From a virus, in the IMG/VR virus record IMGVR_UViG_3300027730_001486, positions 1-20,937 of that record: a stretch of DNA of 20,937 nucleotides. One strand, written 5' to 3'. The notes below the pieces were generated by a model that did no database searches, was not told the origin of the DNA, and saw only the letters and a program-made list of their open reading frames with translations. Shown piece by piece: positions 4,947-13,671 of this stretch (the first letter of the stretch is position 1; every line of letters starts with the position of its first letter). The translations under genes were made by a program, and so were the position numbers.

Positions 4947-5147
4947 ATATCTACTTATATTTAAAACAGAGAAAAGTCCCTTATTTTAATTCATTTTTAT
5001 ATTAAATTATATAAGTCCCTAATTATAAACAAAAGTGGGTTTTAAAAAATGAAAAAAATATGTACCTATAGCAAGTTTTATGCCATTTTTAGGAACTTTT
5101 TTCTTATTTTAAGGTACTTTTTAGAGCAACTTTGTACCTGTTTTTAC
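4947..5147. other. AT-rich intergenic region with short repeats
   Basis: No convincing gene. AAGTCCCT occurs twice in direct orientation (4974-4981 and 5013-5020). GTACCT occurs at 5062-5067 and 5134-5139, and inverted as AGGTAC at 5112-5117. The frequent T runs suggest a regulatory or terminator-rich stretch, but no clear GC-rich stem with a T tract is seen. Confidence 0.35.
4958..4965 (-). promoter_or_regulatory. Late-promoter-like TTTAAATA
   Basis: Minus strand, one mismatch to TATAAATA, 11 nt before the ATG at 4946. The following AGTAGATA is also found just before the ATG at 14831. Confidence 0.4.
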
Positions 5148-5327
5148 TTAATTGTAAAATTTTGTCCAATCAGTTTTTGTCTGTTTAGAAATTTTTTCTA
5201 TATATCTTTCTTTTACTATGTCTTCCAAAAGATACAAATTCTGATAATATTGATAAGAATATTTCTTACTGAAAAATAATTGAACATTAACAATAAACTC
5301 TGCAATTTTATATTTAATTTTATACAT
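5148..5327 (-). CDS. Possible small protein, 59 aa
   Basis: An open minus-strand frame from ATG 5327 to TAA 5148 begins MYKIKYKIAEFIVNVQLFFS, continues through a Tyr-rich stretch, and ends with a helix rich in Glu, Lys and Ile (LEDIVKERYIEKISKQTK) followed by TDWTKFYN. The mixed composition and the strand fit its neighbours. An overlapping plus-strand frame (5049-5279) is almost all Phe, Ile, Leu and Cys, as expected of a shadow of Lys-rich coding. TTTAAATA octamers lie 3 and 13 nt upstream. No family is recognised and there is no Shine-Dalgarno site. Confidence 0.35.
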   Translation of the reverse strand: MYKIKYKIAEFIVNVQLFFSKKYSYQYYQNLYLLEDIVKERYIEKISKQTKTDWTKFYN

Positions 5328-5361
5328 GATTATTTAAAAATATTTAAAAACATAAATCTGA

Positions 5362-5380
5362 TATAAAGATATTCTTTATA
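5362..5380. repeat. Perfect 19-bp dyad
   Basis: TATAAAGA, spacer TAT, TCTTTATA. It lies in the intergenic region upstream of the minus-strand genes and has the size of a dimeric repressor operator. Chance is possible in such AT-rich sequence. Confidence 0.35.
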
Positions 5381-5388
5381 CAAGAACA

Positions 5389-5433
5389 GGTATGTCAATG
5401 TCGGAAGTTTTTTTATTATAAAAAAAACATACC
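5389..5433. other. Long imperfect hairpin, possible terminator
   Basis: GGTATGT (5389-5395) pairs with ACATACC (5427-5433), and an inner run of T (about 5408-5414) faces an A run (about 5420-5427). On the minus strand the T run sits inside the stem rather than after it. It follows the 5480-5611 gene, so it may end that transcript. Confidence 0.3.
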
Positions 5434-5479
5434 AAAAAGAAAACTTTATAGTGTATATAAAATCTTTTAGCATTGAAAA

Positions 5480-5611
5480 TTATTTTTTCTTAGTGGTTTT
5501 ATTTTTTTGGCTATGCTCTGATTCTTTGTTCTTCCATTTTATAGAATCATAGTTATCCTTAAACTGCTTTGAAAAGCAGCTTCTAGGTTTGTCTCCCTTT
5601 CCTGCGCTCAT
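5480..5611 (-). CDS. Small conserved-looking protein, MSAGKGDKPR type
   Basis: 43 aa from ATG 5611 to TAA 5480. The sequence MSAGKGDKPRSCFSKQFKDN, then YDSIKW and a Lys-rich tail, matches a type of very small protein I have seen in many phages and bacteria (GKGDKPR followed by NYD.I.W), of unknown function. Its ATG follows directly on the TAA of the 5612-5806 gene with no gap (TAAATG), so translation is probably coupled. The basic tail suggests nucleic-acid contact, but nothing more can be said. Confidence 0.65.
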   Translation of the reverse strand: MSAGKGDKPRSCFSKQFKDNYDSIKWKNKESEHSQKNKTTKKK

Positions 5612-5806
5612 TTACTGTACTCTATAAGAAACAACAATCGTTGCTGTCTTATCGTTTTTGTTTGTAACTGTATGCTCTAATGGATAAAACCCTCTTTGTC
5701 TAAGAGTATCCATTACCTTAAGAGTTTCGGTATTAATCAAAGATTCACGCTCCACGAAGCTTGCGTTAGGTTTAAACTCGGTTTTATGTGTTAATGTTAG
5801 GTTCAT
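5612..5806 (-). CDS. Small hypothetical protein, 64 aa
   Basis: The sequence MNLTLTHKTEFKPNASFVER, then a helix (INTETLKVMDTLRQRGFYPL) and two predicted strands (EHTVTNKNDKTATIVVSYRV), suggests a compact alpha/beta fold. No family is recognised. It lies 12 nt downstream of the 5819-6565 gene, and its stop touches the ATG of the 5480-5611 gene, so the three appear to form an operon. ACTAAATATT lies 5 nt upstream of the ATG, like the elements at other starts. No Shine-Dalgarno site is present. Confidence 0.65.
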   Translation of the reverse strand: MNLTLTHKTEFKPNASFVERESLINTETLKVMDTLRQRGFYPLEHTVTNKNDKTATIVVSYRVQ

Positions 5807-5811
5807 ATTAA

Positions 5812-5819
5812 TATTTAGT
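5812..5819 (-). promoter_or_regulatory. Late-promoter-like ACTAAATA
   Basis: Minus strand ACTAAATATT, two mismatches to TATAAATA but sharing TAAATATT with other sites here. It lies 5 nt before the ATG at 5806. A second variant, CATAAATA, lies just upstream and includes the stop of the 5819-6565 gene. Confidence 0.35.
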
Positions 5820-6565
5820 TATTTATGTAAAAATGCAAACGGACACTTTTTCAGATCTCCTTGTTCATATTTTTTAGGAGATCTGAAAAATTTTTTATAT
5901 CTATCAAAAAATACTTGATGAGCCTTTTCCCATTTTTGCTTGAAGCTTCCAGTATCAAATGAGAATTGCGATTTAAAATCTTCTCGTTTAAAGGGAATGA
6001 CTTGTATCATTGGTGTTCCCTTTTCTATCAATCCGGAAAAATTTTTATTTAAAAAGAATAAAAAATTAACAGGAATTGGATGCTTATCGGTATCTACAAT
6101 TGCTGGAAGGCATTTATACGGAAGATCATCATGGTGGAGCGGATGGGTAAATAAACAAGACCATCCCGCAGGAGTTTTTACAATCCAAGGATTTATAAAT
6201 TTAAATGATGTAGGATAAAATCCTTCTGGAACGGGATATGTTTGCATCTGTTCTTGCTTCTGCATATCAATTACTTGTAGCGTATCCCAAGACCATTTTA
6301 TATTAATATCGCTTGGTCCTGCATTTTCCACCCAAACATCACAATGAAGCGGAATATGATATCCTGCCGTCATAGCATCTACTACGGGTAAACACTTTTT
6401 AATTGTGCTGGTAGGATCACCAAAGTCATCCACGGATTTTTTACCATTGATATACGAAGGAGTATTACTAATCCAATCAGGAAGCTTTGTTATTGCTGGA
6501 TATGGTTTTTCAATAACCTCCAACATTTCTTTTGTGTTTGCTATAAAATCTATTACTTTACCCAT
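5819..6565 (-). CDS. Phage protein of unknown function, possibly cupin-like (DUF6065-type)
   Basis: 248 aa, full length in appearance. Notable segments are KKCLPVVDAMTAGYHIPLHC-D (H74-C-D76), INPWIVKTPAGWSCLFTHPL, DLPYKCLPAIVDTDKHPIPV and KGTPMIQVIPFKRE. The order GY, W-GW, P-H, GTP-xx-Q-x-IPF resembles a family of unknown function I recall from marine T4-like phages and bacteria (DUF6065, from memory). H74-x-D76 could be part of a metal or 2-oxoglutarate oxygenase site, but no matching distal His-Arg pattern is clear, so this stays speculative. The beta-rich pattern fits a cupin fold. It is the first gene of an operon with 5612-5806 and 5480-5611. A TTGACA-type promoter lies immediately upstream. 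Confidence 0.7.
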   Translation of the reverse strand: MGKVIDFIANTKEMLEVIEKPYPAITKLPDWISNTPSYINGKKSVDDFGDPTSTIKKCLPVVDAMTAGYHIPLHCDVWVENAGPSDINIKWSWDTLQVIDMQKQEQMQTYPVPEGFYPTSFKFINPWIVKTPAGWSCLFTHPLHHDDLPYKCLPAIVDTDKHPIPVNFLFFLNKNFSGLIEKGTPMIQVIPFKREDFKSQFSFDTGSFKQKWEKAHQVFFDRYKKFFRSPKKYEQGDLKKCPFAFLHK

Positions 6566-6571
6566 TCCTTA

Positions 6572-6599
6572 AAGATACAGCAAAAAATATAAATGTCAA
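6572..6599 (-). promoter_or_regulatory. Sigma70-like promoter for the 5819-6565 gene
   Basis: Minus strand: TTGACA (6599-6594), 16-nt spacer, TATCTT (6577-6572), then 6 nt to the ATG. AAGGA touches the ATG and is too close to act as a normal ribosome-binding site. The -35 overlaps the TGA of the 6596-6787 gene. Confidence 0.45.
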
Positions 6600-6787
6600 T
6601 CTACTTTTGATAGCAGTTCAGCAATTTTCAATAATGTAGTTTGTATACTTTTTATTTCCTTTTTATGTTTGGAAGAATATTCTAAAACTTTAATAGGTTT
6701 TTTAACGGTTCTCGAAACACTTGTAATAAGGTTAGAAGTTATTCCAGTTGGAATATTGGAAGAATAGTCTGAAGTGAATGTGTCCAT
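6596..6787 (-). CDS. Small hypothetical protein, 63 aa
   Basis: The N-terminal half is Ser/Thr-rich (MDTFTSDYSSNIPTGITSNL), followed by a basic segment (SRTVKKPIKV) and a C-terminal amphipathic helix (KKEIKSIQTTLLKIAELLSK) with heptad-like Ile/Leu spacing, so it may form a coiled coil. No family is recognised. It is the most upstream gene of the minus-strand block and diverges from the giant VWA gene with 54 nt between the two starts. The length and composition could suit a small virion or chaperone protein, but this is a guess. Confidence 0.6.
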   Translation of the reverse strand: MDTFTSDYSSNIPTGITSNLITSVSRTVKKPIKVLEYSSKHKKEIKSIQTTLLKIAELLSKVD

Positions 6788-6827
6788 TTGTTAATTGTAC
6801 TTATTCGCTGAAATTATTATCTTTCAA

Positions 6828-6835
6828 TCTAAATA
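6828..6835 (+). promoter_or_regulatory. Late-promoter-like TCTAAATA
   Basis: TCTAAATATT, one mismatch to TATAAATA, 6 nt before the ATG at 6842 of the VWA protein. A start about 7 nt downstream would fall on the start codon. The divergent interval 6788-6841 must also serve the minus-strand gene. Confidence 0.5.
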
Positions 6836-6841
6836 TTATAA

Positions 6842-9800
6842 ATGTCAGCACCATTAAATACAGTATCTCCTTTAACTTATCCTACTTGGTTGAAGTATCA
6901 AAAAAATTTAAAACCAGATACGGCACAGGAATATTATTCAGAATATCTACATGAATGGTATAGGAGTAATACGTTACTGACTTCTAATAATGGCAATGCC
7001 ATTAAAAAAAACTATATACAACTTTTAAAGGATTTAAATTTTCTTTTTGGTACACAAGAAAAGGATTTATTTTTAGCTGACTTAGATTATAATAATGATG
7101 AAGAACTCATATTTTCAATTCCATATTTTGTTAAAAAATTAAAGGAAGTTTGCAAAGTATTATCATATAAAAGAGAGTCTGTAAAAAATGCAAAGCTTCG
7201 GTACAATCTTGCAGGTTCTAACATAGGATTAGAAACTTTGATGTATGAATATATTTTAAAAGGATTTACTAAAGACGAGAATTATATTACACAGGTTCCT
7301 ATATCTTCTTTATCAAATTATTTTCCCGATCTTTCATCTGCTAGTGGAAATTTCTTTGTAGAATTGGAAGAATTGCATGATTCACAAAATTATCACGATT
7401 CTGATCCTTCTGTTTCAATAAATCAGTATGTTGATTTAGAACATGTTGTTAATGAAATACCATTTGAGGGTTTAACAGAAACCGAAGTGTTGGAATTGCT
7501 TTCGACTAGATATCTTTCGAGGGTTGCTGATACTCCATTGTCTAGATTATTTAATCAATATCTTTTAGAAATTCCTACTCTTTCGACTGCTGCATTATCT
7601 GCAAATGCTAGCAATTTAATATACAATGAAATTATTGCAACACAACAATATTTAGGAGAAACTGTTTATGGATTGACTGCAATTAGGGCAAGTGAAATAA
7701 ATCAACCAGATTTCACTATGAATATAGATTTAGAGCAAGGAAATAATTGGTTTTATTGGCCCTCTGGTGACAAAATTGTTGATGAAACTGTTTTTAATAA
7801 TGTATATAATCCAATTCTTATTAATGATTCCTCAATTGTAAAGTCTGGTGCAACGGGTGGTGATGATTATACTAATTCTGATTTATTTTTAACAGATAAA
7901 TCAGGAAATCTTGAGGGTGCATGGCTTAAAGGTCCAAATATAATAAAAGCAGAAGATAAAATGCAGTTTACGATTAATGCACAAACATCAAGGGAATTTA
8001 TATATCCGTATCCTGGATTTAAATTGACATCAAAAGGAAGTCTTTGGGATGGGCATAGTTTAAATGATGATGATTATTTTTTATACTTAAAGTTATTGGA
8101 TGAACAAAAAAAAGAAATTCTGACTGAATATTATTCAAATACTCTTCCGAACTCTGCTGCCTCTCCTATATACATAAATGATTCAACTTTAGTTTATAGC
8201 AATGCATTTTCAGAAAAATTTTCAGATGAAGCGGATACATTAACAAAAAGATCTTTTGAATATGGAATAAATCCTACATATATAGATGCTCTTTCAGGTG
8301 AAACAGAACAAGCATATTTATATAAATTTGAAAAAACTGACATTCCTATATCAGAAGGAACCAATGACATTGCATGGCCTATTTTAAAATACGATGCATT
8401 GAATGAAAATCTTCCAGTTACTATTTTAAATGATACTTGCTTACCAATTAATCTTTCAGAGATAGATGCTACGAAAATAACTTCAGGTGCTGTTGCAGGA
8501 AATTCTTTTAATAATGCGGATTTAATATATAAACTAAATACAAAAACAGAAGAACCTATGGAAGCTGCATGGTTGGGGGCAGGTTCTGTTCAATTATTAA
8601 ACAGAGATGCGGATAATTCTATTTCTATATATGATACTAATGCTATATATTGTGCCTCTCATATAGATAGTGTTGTTCAAGGAGGATTATGTACTAAAAT
8701 AAATCCAAAGCAAAAAGTTTCATTTGTGTGGATGGATGAGGATACTATAGCAGATGATGTTTTCTTTTATAGGGAACATTCGGTGGATTGTCCATATGTA
8801 AAACGTTCTCCTCATAATTATTATACAAATCAAAATTATCAAAATCCTGATCCGTTTGATGATAAACCGGAATGGACAAAATGTAGATGTAAATCTACAA
8901 AATATTCTCCAATAGGACATTCAGGAGAAGTTGTAACTGATTATAACGGAATGGCAGATTATTTATTTGCGGATCCGCAAGGATTAGGGGTTGATTTTGC
9001 TTTTAATACTTGGTTGGATACTAGAGGTTTAAATCCTTTACAAAGTCCTCAATTTTCTTATTATAAATTAGATGAAATATTTGGAGATAAACAAGTTGGT
9101 TGGGGTAGTGGTATTTGGAAAACCGGAAATGGTTCTAGAATGGTTTTAAAAACTGGAAGAAGATATACATATTATAGAACGTCTTTCAGAAGTGATTTAG
9201 TAGTAAGCACAGTAGAGCAAGAAAATAATGCATATCCTTATTTAATAGTAAATTATCCATATAAAAATATTAGAGGAATAACTACAAATACTTCTGATAA
9301 TGTTTTTGACATATCAATAGTCATAGATAAAAGTTATTCACAGAACAAAGACATACAAAAAACAATACAAATAGTTAAAGAATTTGCTTCTAGTTTAATT
9401 AATGGAAATGTAAATGTTCAGATTTCAATAATTTCTTTTAATGAATATGCTTTGGCTTCCACTTATTTAACCAATGATTTAAATGTAATTAATTTTGCTA
9501 TTCAGGATATTTTATCAGAATCAATAACAACCACTGCTCAGACTGACATATATAGTGCATTGTATCTTTCAGATTATATTTTAAATACTACAATATATGA
9601 CAATAATGAACCAGACAGTTTTTTTGAAATTTGTAATTCTTTAAATGCAATTATTCAGAGAAAAGCAGAATTTAAAACAAATAGAAATGTACCGAGAAGT
9701 AACGCTGTAAAGTCTGTAATTATATTAAGTGATGGTTATGAAACAATAAATGTTGGAAGTGCAGTTCCATACTCGCTTACCTTAAAAACCAAAGGAACAC

Positions 9801-12019
9801 AAATATATGCTGTAGATATTGGTCCTAATACATATTTCAATGAAAATATGCAACAAATTGCTAGTAGAAATGGGTACTTCAATTTGCAAAAATACTTGTA
9901 TGATGGAGAAGGAAATTTAAATAATTTTATTCAATATCTGGCTTCATTGTTTAGTTATTCTAAGCTATCCATTGTTCCAACTTGGTATAAAGCAATTAGA
10001 AATACTTTTGGAGACTGGATTGCAACAAACGATATTTCTGATATGGTATTGCGTTCCGGTGATTATTTGACTTATGTACACAGATCAGAATCATTTTATG
10101 AGGGATCTAATAATACTTCTTTTAGTACTCCTTCAATATCATTTACAATAAATATGAAATTGAATGGATGGGATTATTTTACTAATTCATTTCAAGTTAC
10201 TGGAGTTGGTTTAGGATATGGAGGAAAACCATTTTGGGCTAAATCATATACAAAACCAGAAGAAGATTTAGATCAACACTTTGAAAAACAATTAATGTAT
10301 TTTGGTGGTCAGGTAAGGTTCATAGATGGATATTTACCTGTTCACCAACCAGAAATATCTTATATGACACTATCCAATGGAAGTTTCATGACATATCAAA
10401 GGAGAGGGATTACAAATTTATTATGGACACAGCCTTTAACTTTAAATGTTTTGCTGTCTTCCTATCAATGGAATAAAATAGTATTTTATAAAGACTTTTC
10501 AAATTTACAAGATATTTTTAGAAACGGTAATACTTTAGATTTAATTGCCTATAGTTCAGAGGAACCAAGTGATATTATACTAGAAAGTTACTCATCGTTC
10601 ATACCAACCAAGTATAACTACTATGCTCGTAATGCTTTTACATATACACAAGATTTTTATCTAAGAAACAAGTGTTTAAATACCTTTGCGGTTTTTAATA
10701 CTGCGGTTGCTGTAGAAGCCTTTCATCCGTATGCAAATATGAATAATGTGTTCTATCCTACAGTAGCCACTATTTCATTGCCATCTTTAGCAAAATCGGA
10801 AAAGCAATTGGGAGAATATATGCTTCCCGAAAATCTAGGAGTTTCATATTGGAGAGGAAGAGGATATTCAATAGAAGTTAGTAAGGATACGCTTACATTT
10901 ATAGATAGTATAAGTGCAGAAAGATTGTTTCTAAATACAAATAAATTTAGCGGAAGACAGAGAGGGTTAACCAAAAAAGATCAATATTCTCCTTCCATGA
11001 TTACTGACATTGACAATCGTTGGATGATGGAATCTTATAGTTCTTCAGATGCTGCTGGTAGAATAACCGATACATTAAACAATCAAAAATTTACCCCTTA
11101 TCAATCTAAATACGAAATAATTAAAAGAAATAATTTAGGTCTTTGTAGACAAAATGATGACTTTGATTTTTGGAAATTTCCTTTACCATCTACATGGGAT
11201 TATGTGGAAAAATATCCAATATCTTTAAGAAGAGAAGTGTTAGCTTCTTCATATAAAGATAGAATAAAAGAACTTCTTGTAGATAAGGGAACAATGACTG
11301 ATTGGAAGAATGATATATATGGAAATGATTATGGTTTGTTTAAAGATCCTTATTCTGAGCTAACAGCAACATCATCTAACTATTCTCCAACACTTATTCC
11401 TGAACCTACGCCTCCTGCAACTCCAATACATACACCTACGCCTACTGCAACACCTACTCCAACTCCAACACCTACTCCAACACCTACTCCAACTCCAACA
11501 CCTACTCCAACACCTACTCCAACTCCAACACCTACTGCAACACCTACTCCAACACCTACTCCAACTCCAACACCTACTGCAACACCTACTCCAACTCCAA
11601 CACCTACTCCAACACCTACTCCAACTCCAACACCTACTCCAACACCTACTCCAACACCAACTCCAATATGTCAAAAAACCTTGTTTTCTTTCCCATCAAT
11701 CCCAAATAACGGGGGGTCTGTGGATCTTTCTTCTTATTTTGCAGAAGGAGCTGCTGGGTTACGTAATGGATGTTGTAGTGGTGGAAATAGGGTATATGAT
11801 CTTATGGCGTATTATGGGGGAGGGGGATATTCATATATTATAGGTGGAGAGGTAACCAACGAAGGAACATTGATATGGCAAGAAAACGGTGGGGAGAGTG
11901 CGTCATTATCAAATATATTTCAATTTAATTCTAATTTTCCTTATAGTGATTATCTGTCGCTAACTGTAAGATGTGAAACAGATCCAGTCACATCGCTAAT
12001 ACCACCTCCAGTACCTTAA
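6842..12019 (+). CDS. Giant virion protein: VWA domain, (Thr-Pro)n linker, C-terminal beta domain
   Basis: 1725 aa with no signal peptide. Residues 1-200 are helical, with [18 protein letters not shown] near 120-140, and probably anchor the protein to the particle. Residues about 335-365 and 547-585 are a diverged duplication (SGATGG.. to EGAWLKG, and SGAVAG.. to EAAWLGAG). C650, C681 and C683 lie in a short Cys/His segment. A von Willebrand A domain spans roughly 818-1010, with MIDAS residues D829-x-S831-x-S833, T901 and D964 (SDG). A long beta-rich region follows. Residues 1521-1608 are Pro/Thr repeats, then a Cys- and Gly-rich C-terminal domain. By architecture it is a tail-fibre, baseplate or decoration adhesin whose VWA domain would bind a protein ligand through a divalent metal. 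The function is inferred; the VWA motif is plainly visible. Confidence 0.85.
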   Translation: MSAPLNTVSPLTYPTWLKYQKNLKPDTAQEYYSEYLHEWYRSNTLLTSNNGNAIKKNYIQLLKDLNFLFGTQEKDLFLADLDYNNDEELIFSIPYFVKKLKEVCKVLSYKRESVKNAKLRYNLAGSNIGLETLMYEYILKGFTKDENYITQVPISSLSNYFPDLSSASGNFFVELEELHDSQNYHDSDPSVSINQYVDLEHVVNEIPFEGLTETEVLELLSTRYLSRVADTPLSRLFNQYLLEIPTLSTAALSANASNLIYNEIIATQQYLGETVYGLTAIRASEINQPDFTMNIDLEQGNNWFYWPSGDKIVDETVFNNVYNPILINDSSIVKSGATGGDDYTNSDLFLTDKSGNLEGAWLKGPNIIKAEDKMQFTINAQTSREFIYPYPGFKLTSKGSLWDGHSLNDDDYFLYLKLLDEQKKEILTEYYSNTLPNSAASPIYINDSTLVYSNAFSEKFSDEADTLTKRSFEYGINPTYIDALSGETEQAYLYKFEKTDIPISEGTNDIAWPILKYDALNENLPVTILNDTCLPINLSEIDATKITSGAVAGNSFNNADLIYKLNTKTEEPMEAAWLGAGSVQLLNRDADNSISIYDTNAIYCASHIDSVVQGGLCTKINPKQKVSFVWMDEDTIADDVFFYREHSVDCPYVKRSPHNYYTNQNYQNPDPFDDKPEWTKCRCKSTKYSPIGHSGEVVTDYNGMADYLFADPQGLGVDFAFNTWLDTRGLNPLQSPQFSYYKLDEIFGDKQVGWGSGIWKTGNGSRMVLKTGRRYTYYRTSFRSDLVVSTVEQENNAYPYLIVNYPYKNIRGITTNTSDNVFDISIVIDKSYSQNKDIQKTIQIVKEFASSLINGNVNVQISIISFNEYALASTYLTNDLNVINFAIQDILSESITTTAQTDIYSALYLSDYILNTTIYDNNEPDSFFEICNSLNAIIQRKAEFKTNRNVPRSNAVKSVIILSDGYETINVGSAVPYSLTLKTKGTQIYAVDIGPNTYFNENMQQIASRNGYFNLQKYLYDGEGNLNNFIQYLASLFSYSKLSIVPTWYKAIRNTFGDWIATNDISDMVLRSGDYLTYVHRSESFYEGSNNTSFSTPSISFTINMKLNGWDYFTNSFQVTGVGLGYGGKPFWAKSYTKPEEDLDQHFEKQLMYFGGQVRFIDGYLPVHQPEISYMTLSNGSFMTYQRRGITNLLWTQPLTLNVLLSSYQWNKIVFYKDFSNLQDIFRNGNTLDLIAYSSEEPSDIILESYSSFIPTKYNYYARNAFTYTQDFYLRNKCLNTFAVFNTAVAVEAFHPYANMNNVFYPTVATISLPSLAKSEKQLGEYMLPENLGVSYWRGRGYSIEVSKDTLTFIDSISAERLFLNTNKFSGRQRGLTKKDQYSPSMITDIDNRWMMESYSSSDAAGRITDTLNNQKFTPYQSKYEIIKRNNLGLCRQNDDFDFWKFPLPSTWDYVEKYPISLRREVLASSYKDRIKELLVDKGTMTDWKNDIYGNDYGLFKDPYSELTATSSNYSPTLIPEPTPPATPIHTPTPTATPTPTPTPTPTPTPTPTPTPTPTPTPTPTATPTPTPTPTPTPTATPTPTPTPTPTPTPTPTPTPTPTPTPTPICQKTLFSFPSIPNNGGSVDLSSYFAEGAAGLRNGCCSGGNRVYDLMAYYGGGGYSYIIGGEVTNEGTLIWQENGGESASLSNIFQFNSNFPYSDYLSLTVRCETDPVTSLIPPPVP
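11432..11665 (+). repeat. In-frame tandem repeat encoding (Thr-Pro)n
   Basis: About 234 bp of codons CCA, ACT, ACA and CCT arranged as six-codon and four-codon blocks (a 30-bp higher-order unit), with a few CCA to GCA changes giving Ala. The plus strand is almost free of G outside those GCA codons and one ACG. It encodes an extended, stiff, O-glycosylatable type of linker. Length variation by slippage is expected. Confidence 0.9.
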
Positions 12020-12023
12020 CAAT

Positions 12024-12653
12024 ATGAAATATACCCACATGCCTTTTTTTATAAATCAAATTTTTGGTTATTTTTGTGTAGCAAATGAATACAAACAATA
12101 TCAAAATGTAAATTACATGCCTTGGAAATTGGTTTCTGGTAATTTAGAAAATTATGAAGAAGTAGAATTTCCACACGAACCAAAATCTCCTTTTCATGTT
12201 CATTGTTCTCCTATTTTTGTTAATAATATATTAAGTTTAAGTTACAATTCCAATGTTTATATAAAGAATAATAATGTTTGGGAAATTGTAAAAGAAAAGG
12301 TATGGCAAGGATTTTTTGATGGAGAATTTGCAAATTGTGTATATTCCAACAAAGCATTTATAAAAAATAAAGAAATTAATTTTTCTTTATTTGAAAAAAA
12401 TTACAGAATAGCTCCTTTTAATGAAAATTATATTATAACAGGACAGTTACCAACATCAGAAATTAAATCTATAATAGTTAATACAGATGGTGATTTTTTG
12501 GGAGAAATACAAGACAGTTTTGGTAATTATGTATATAAATGCAATATAATAGATGATACATTATACCATTCTGTTAAAAAAATTGAAAACGGAATATGGA
12601 ATTCTGAAAATTACGAAATACAAAAAACAAATAATTTTATCATCAAATTATAA
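12024..12653 (+). CDS. Hypothetical protein of the virion-surface module, 209 aa
   Basis: No family is recognised. The protein is rich in Asn, Tyr, Phe and Lys, with short repeated strand patterns (NVYIKNNNVWEIVKEKVWQG, NYRIAPFNENYIITGQL, IIVNTDGDFLGEIQDSFGN) that would suit a beta-propeller or beta-sandwich. It starts 4 nt after the stop of the VWA gene and ends 17 nt before the glycosyltransferase gene, with no promoter-like octamer in between, so all three are probably on one transcript. There is no signal peptide. The position between a giant adhesin and a sugar transferase suggests a virion or modification-related role, but nothing in the sequence proves it. Confidence 0.7.
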   Translation: MKYTHMPFFINQIFGYFCVANEYKQYQNVNYMPWKLVSGNLENYEEVEFPHEPKSPFHVHCSPIFVNNILSLSYNSNVYIKNNNVWEIVKEKVWQGFFDGEFANCVYSNKAFIKNKEINFSLFEKNYRIAPFNENYIITGQLPTSEIKSIIVNTDGDFLGEIQDSFGNYVYKCNIIDDTLYHSVKKIENGIWNSENYEIQKTNNFIIKL

Positions 12654-12670
12654 TTTATATAATTTAATAT

Positions 12671-13591
12671 ATGAAAAATAAAATATTTGTACAGATTGCA
12701 TCATATAGAGATCCTGAATTAATTCCAACTATTAAAGATTGTATAGCAAAAGCAAAACATCCAAAAAACTTAACATTTGGAATTTGTTGGCAAAGAGATG
12801 AAACCGAAAGTTTGGATCAATTCAAAGACGTTCCAGATTTTAGAATTATAGATATTCCTTGGAATAAGAGCAAAGGGTTATGTTGGGCTAGAAGTCTTAT
12901 ACAAAAATTATGGAACGGAGAAGAATATACATTACAATTAGATAGTCATCATAGGTTTCTACAAAATTGGGATGAAGAGTTAATCAATATGATGAGCCTT
13001 ACGGATTCCAAAAAACCAATCATTACTTCATATGCTGGAATGTATTCACCAAAAGAAAATAAATTATTAAATCATGATCCATATAAAATGGTTGCTGATA
13101 AATTTACAGAATATGGTACAATATTATTTTATCCACATTTTATTGAAAATTGGGAAAGTTTAAAAAAACCAATTCCTGCAAAATTTGTAAGTGGGCATTT
13201 TTATTTTACATTAGGAGTTCATTGTAAAGAATATAAATATGATCCTAATATATATTTTGCAGGAGATGAAATTAGTTTAAGCATTAGATCATTTACATTG
13301 GGATATGATTTGTTTCATCCACACAAGCTTGTAATTTGGCACGAATATACCAGAGAAGGAAGAACAAAGCATTGGACAGATTTTAACGAAGAAAACAAAA
13401 AACAAGGTAAGGTTGATAAAATGTGGTGGGAAATGGATATTGAAAGTAAAAAACGTCTTCGTCATTTATTGCAAGAGGAAGACAATAATATAGATTTAGG
13501 AGTTTATGGCTTGGGAGATGTAAGAAGTCATCATGATTATGAATTATATGCTGGAATAGATTTTAAGAACAGAACCTTGAAGTCAATATAA
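12671..13591 (+). CDS. Glycosyltransferase, GlcNAc (GT60/Skp1-GnT) type
   Basis: 306 aa. The opening KIFVQIASYRDPELIPTIKD, then FGICWQRDE, GLCWARSLIQKLWNGEEYTL, LQLDSHHRF (D91-S92-H93 as the DxD-like metal site) and WDEELI follow the GlcNAc-transferase family first known from the cytoplasmic Skp1 GnT of Dictyostelium (PF11397/GT60, from memory). The second half keeps GHFYFT, FAGDEISLSIRSFTLGYDLF and IWHEYTR, typical of the acceptor and metal-binding end. The family transfers GlcNAc from UDP-GlcNAc to a hydroxyl on protein; sugar and acceptor are not proved here. It lies among surface-protein genes, so a virion protein such as the Thr-Pro linker is a reasonable acceptor (inference). No transmembrane segment. 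Confidence 0.88.
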   Translation: MKNKIFVQIASYRDPELIPTIKDCIAKAKHPKNLTFGICWQRDETESLDQFKDVPDFRIIDIPWNKSKGLCWARSLIQKLWNGEEYTLQLDSHHRFLQNWDEELINMMSLTDSKKPIITSYAGMYSPKENKLLNHDPYKMVADKFTEYGTILFYPHFIENWESLKKPIPAKFVSGHFYFTLGVHCKEYKYDPNIYFAGDEISLSIRSFTLGYDLFHPHKLVIWHEYTREGRTKHWTDFNEENKKQGKVDKMWWEMDIESKKRLRHLLQEEDNNIDLGVYGLGDVRSHHDYELYAGIDFKNRTLKSI

Positions 13592-13654
13592 AAATTGATT
13601 TATACAATGCTCTATTGACGTTTTAAATAAATACAAAATTACTAAGTACGTAAC

Positions 13655-13662
13655 TATAAATA
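13655..13662 (+). promoter_or_regulatory. T4-like late promoter TATAAATA
   Basis: Exact octamer followed by TT, 9 nt before the ATG at 13672. It lies in an 80-nt intergenic gap that also has TTGACG at 13615-13620 without a good -10 partner. Confidence 0.65.
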
Positions 13663-13671
13663 TTACATGAT

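Noticed and set aside
5049-5279. Plus-strand 76-aa Phe/Ile/Leu-rich frame that could pass for a membrane peptide
   Set aside because: The composition is what the reverse of Lys/Asn-rich AT-rich DNA gives. It runs against the local gene direction and overlaps a better-looking minus-strand frame.
5393-5398. TTGACA on the minus strand upstream of the possible 59-aa gene
   Set aside because: The best -10-like hexamers are at 12 or 19 nt spacing, so it is not counted as a promoter.
11372-11674. Minus-strand frame rich in Cys, Trp, Ser and Arg
   Set aside because: It is only the reverse reading of the Thr-Pro codon repeat, and the plus-strand gene continues on both sides.
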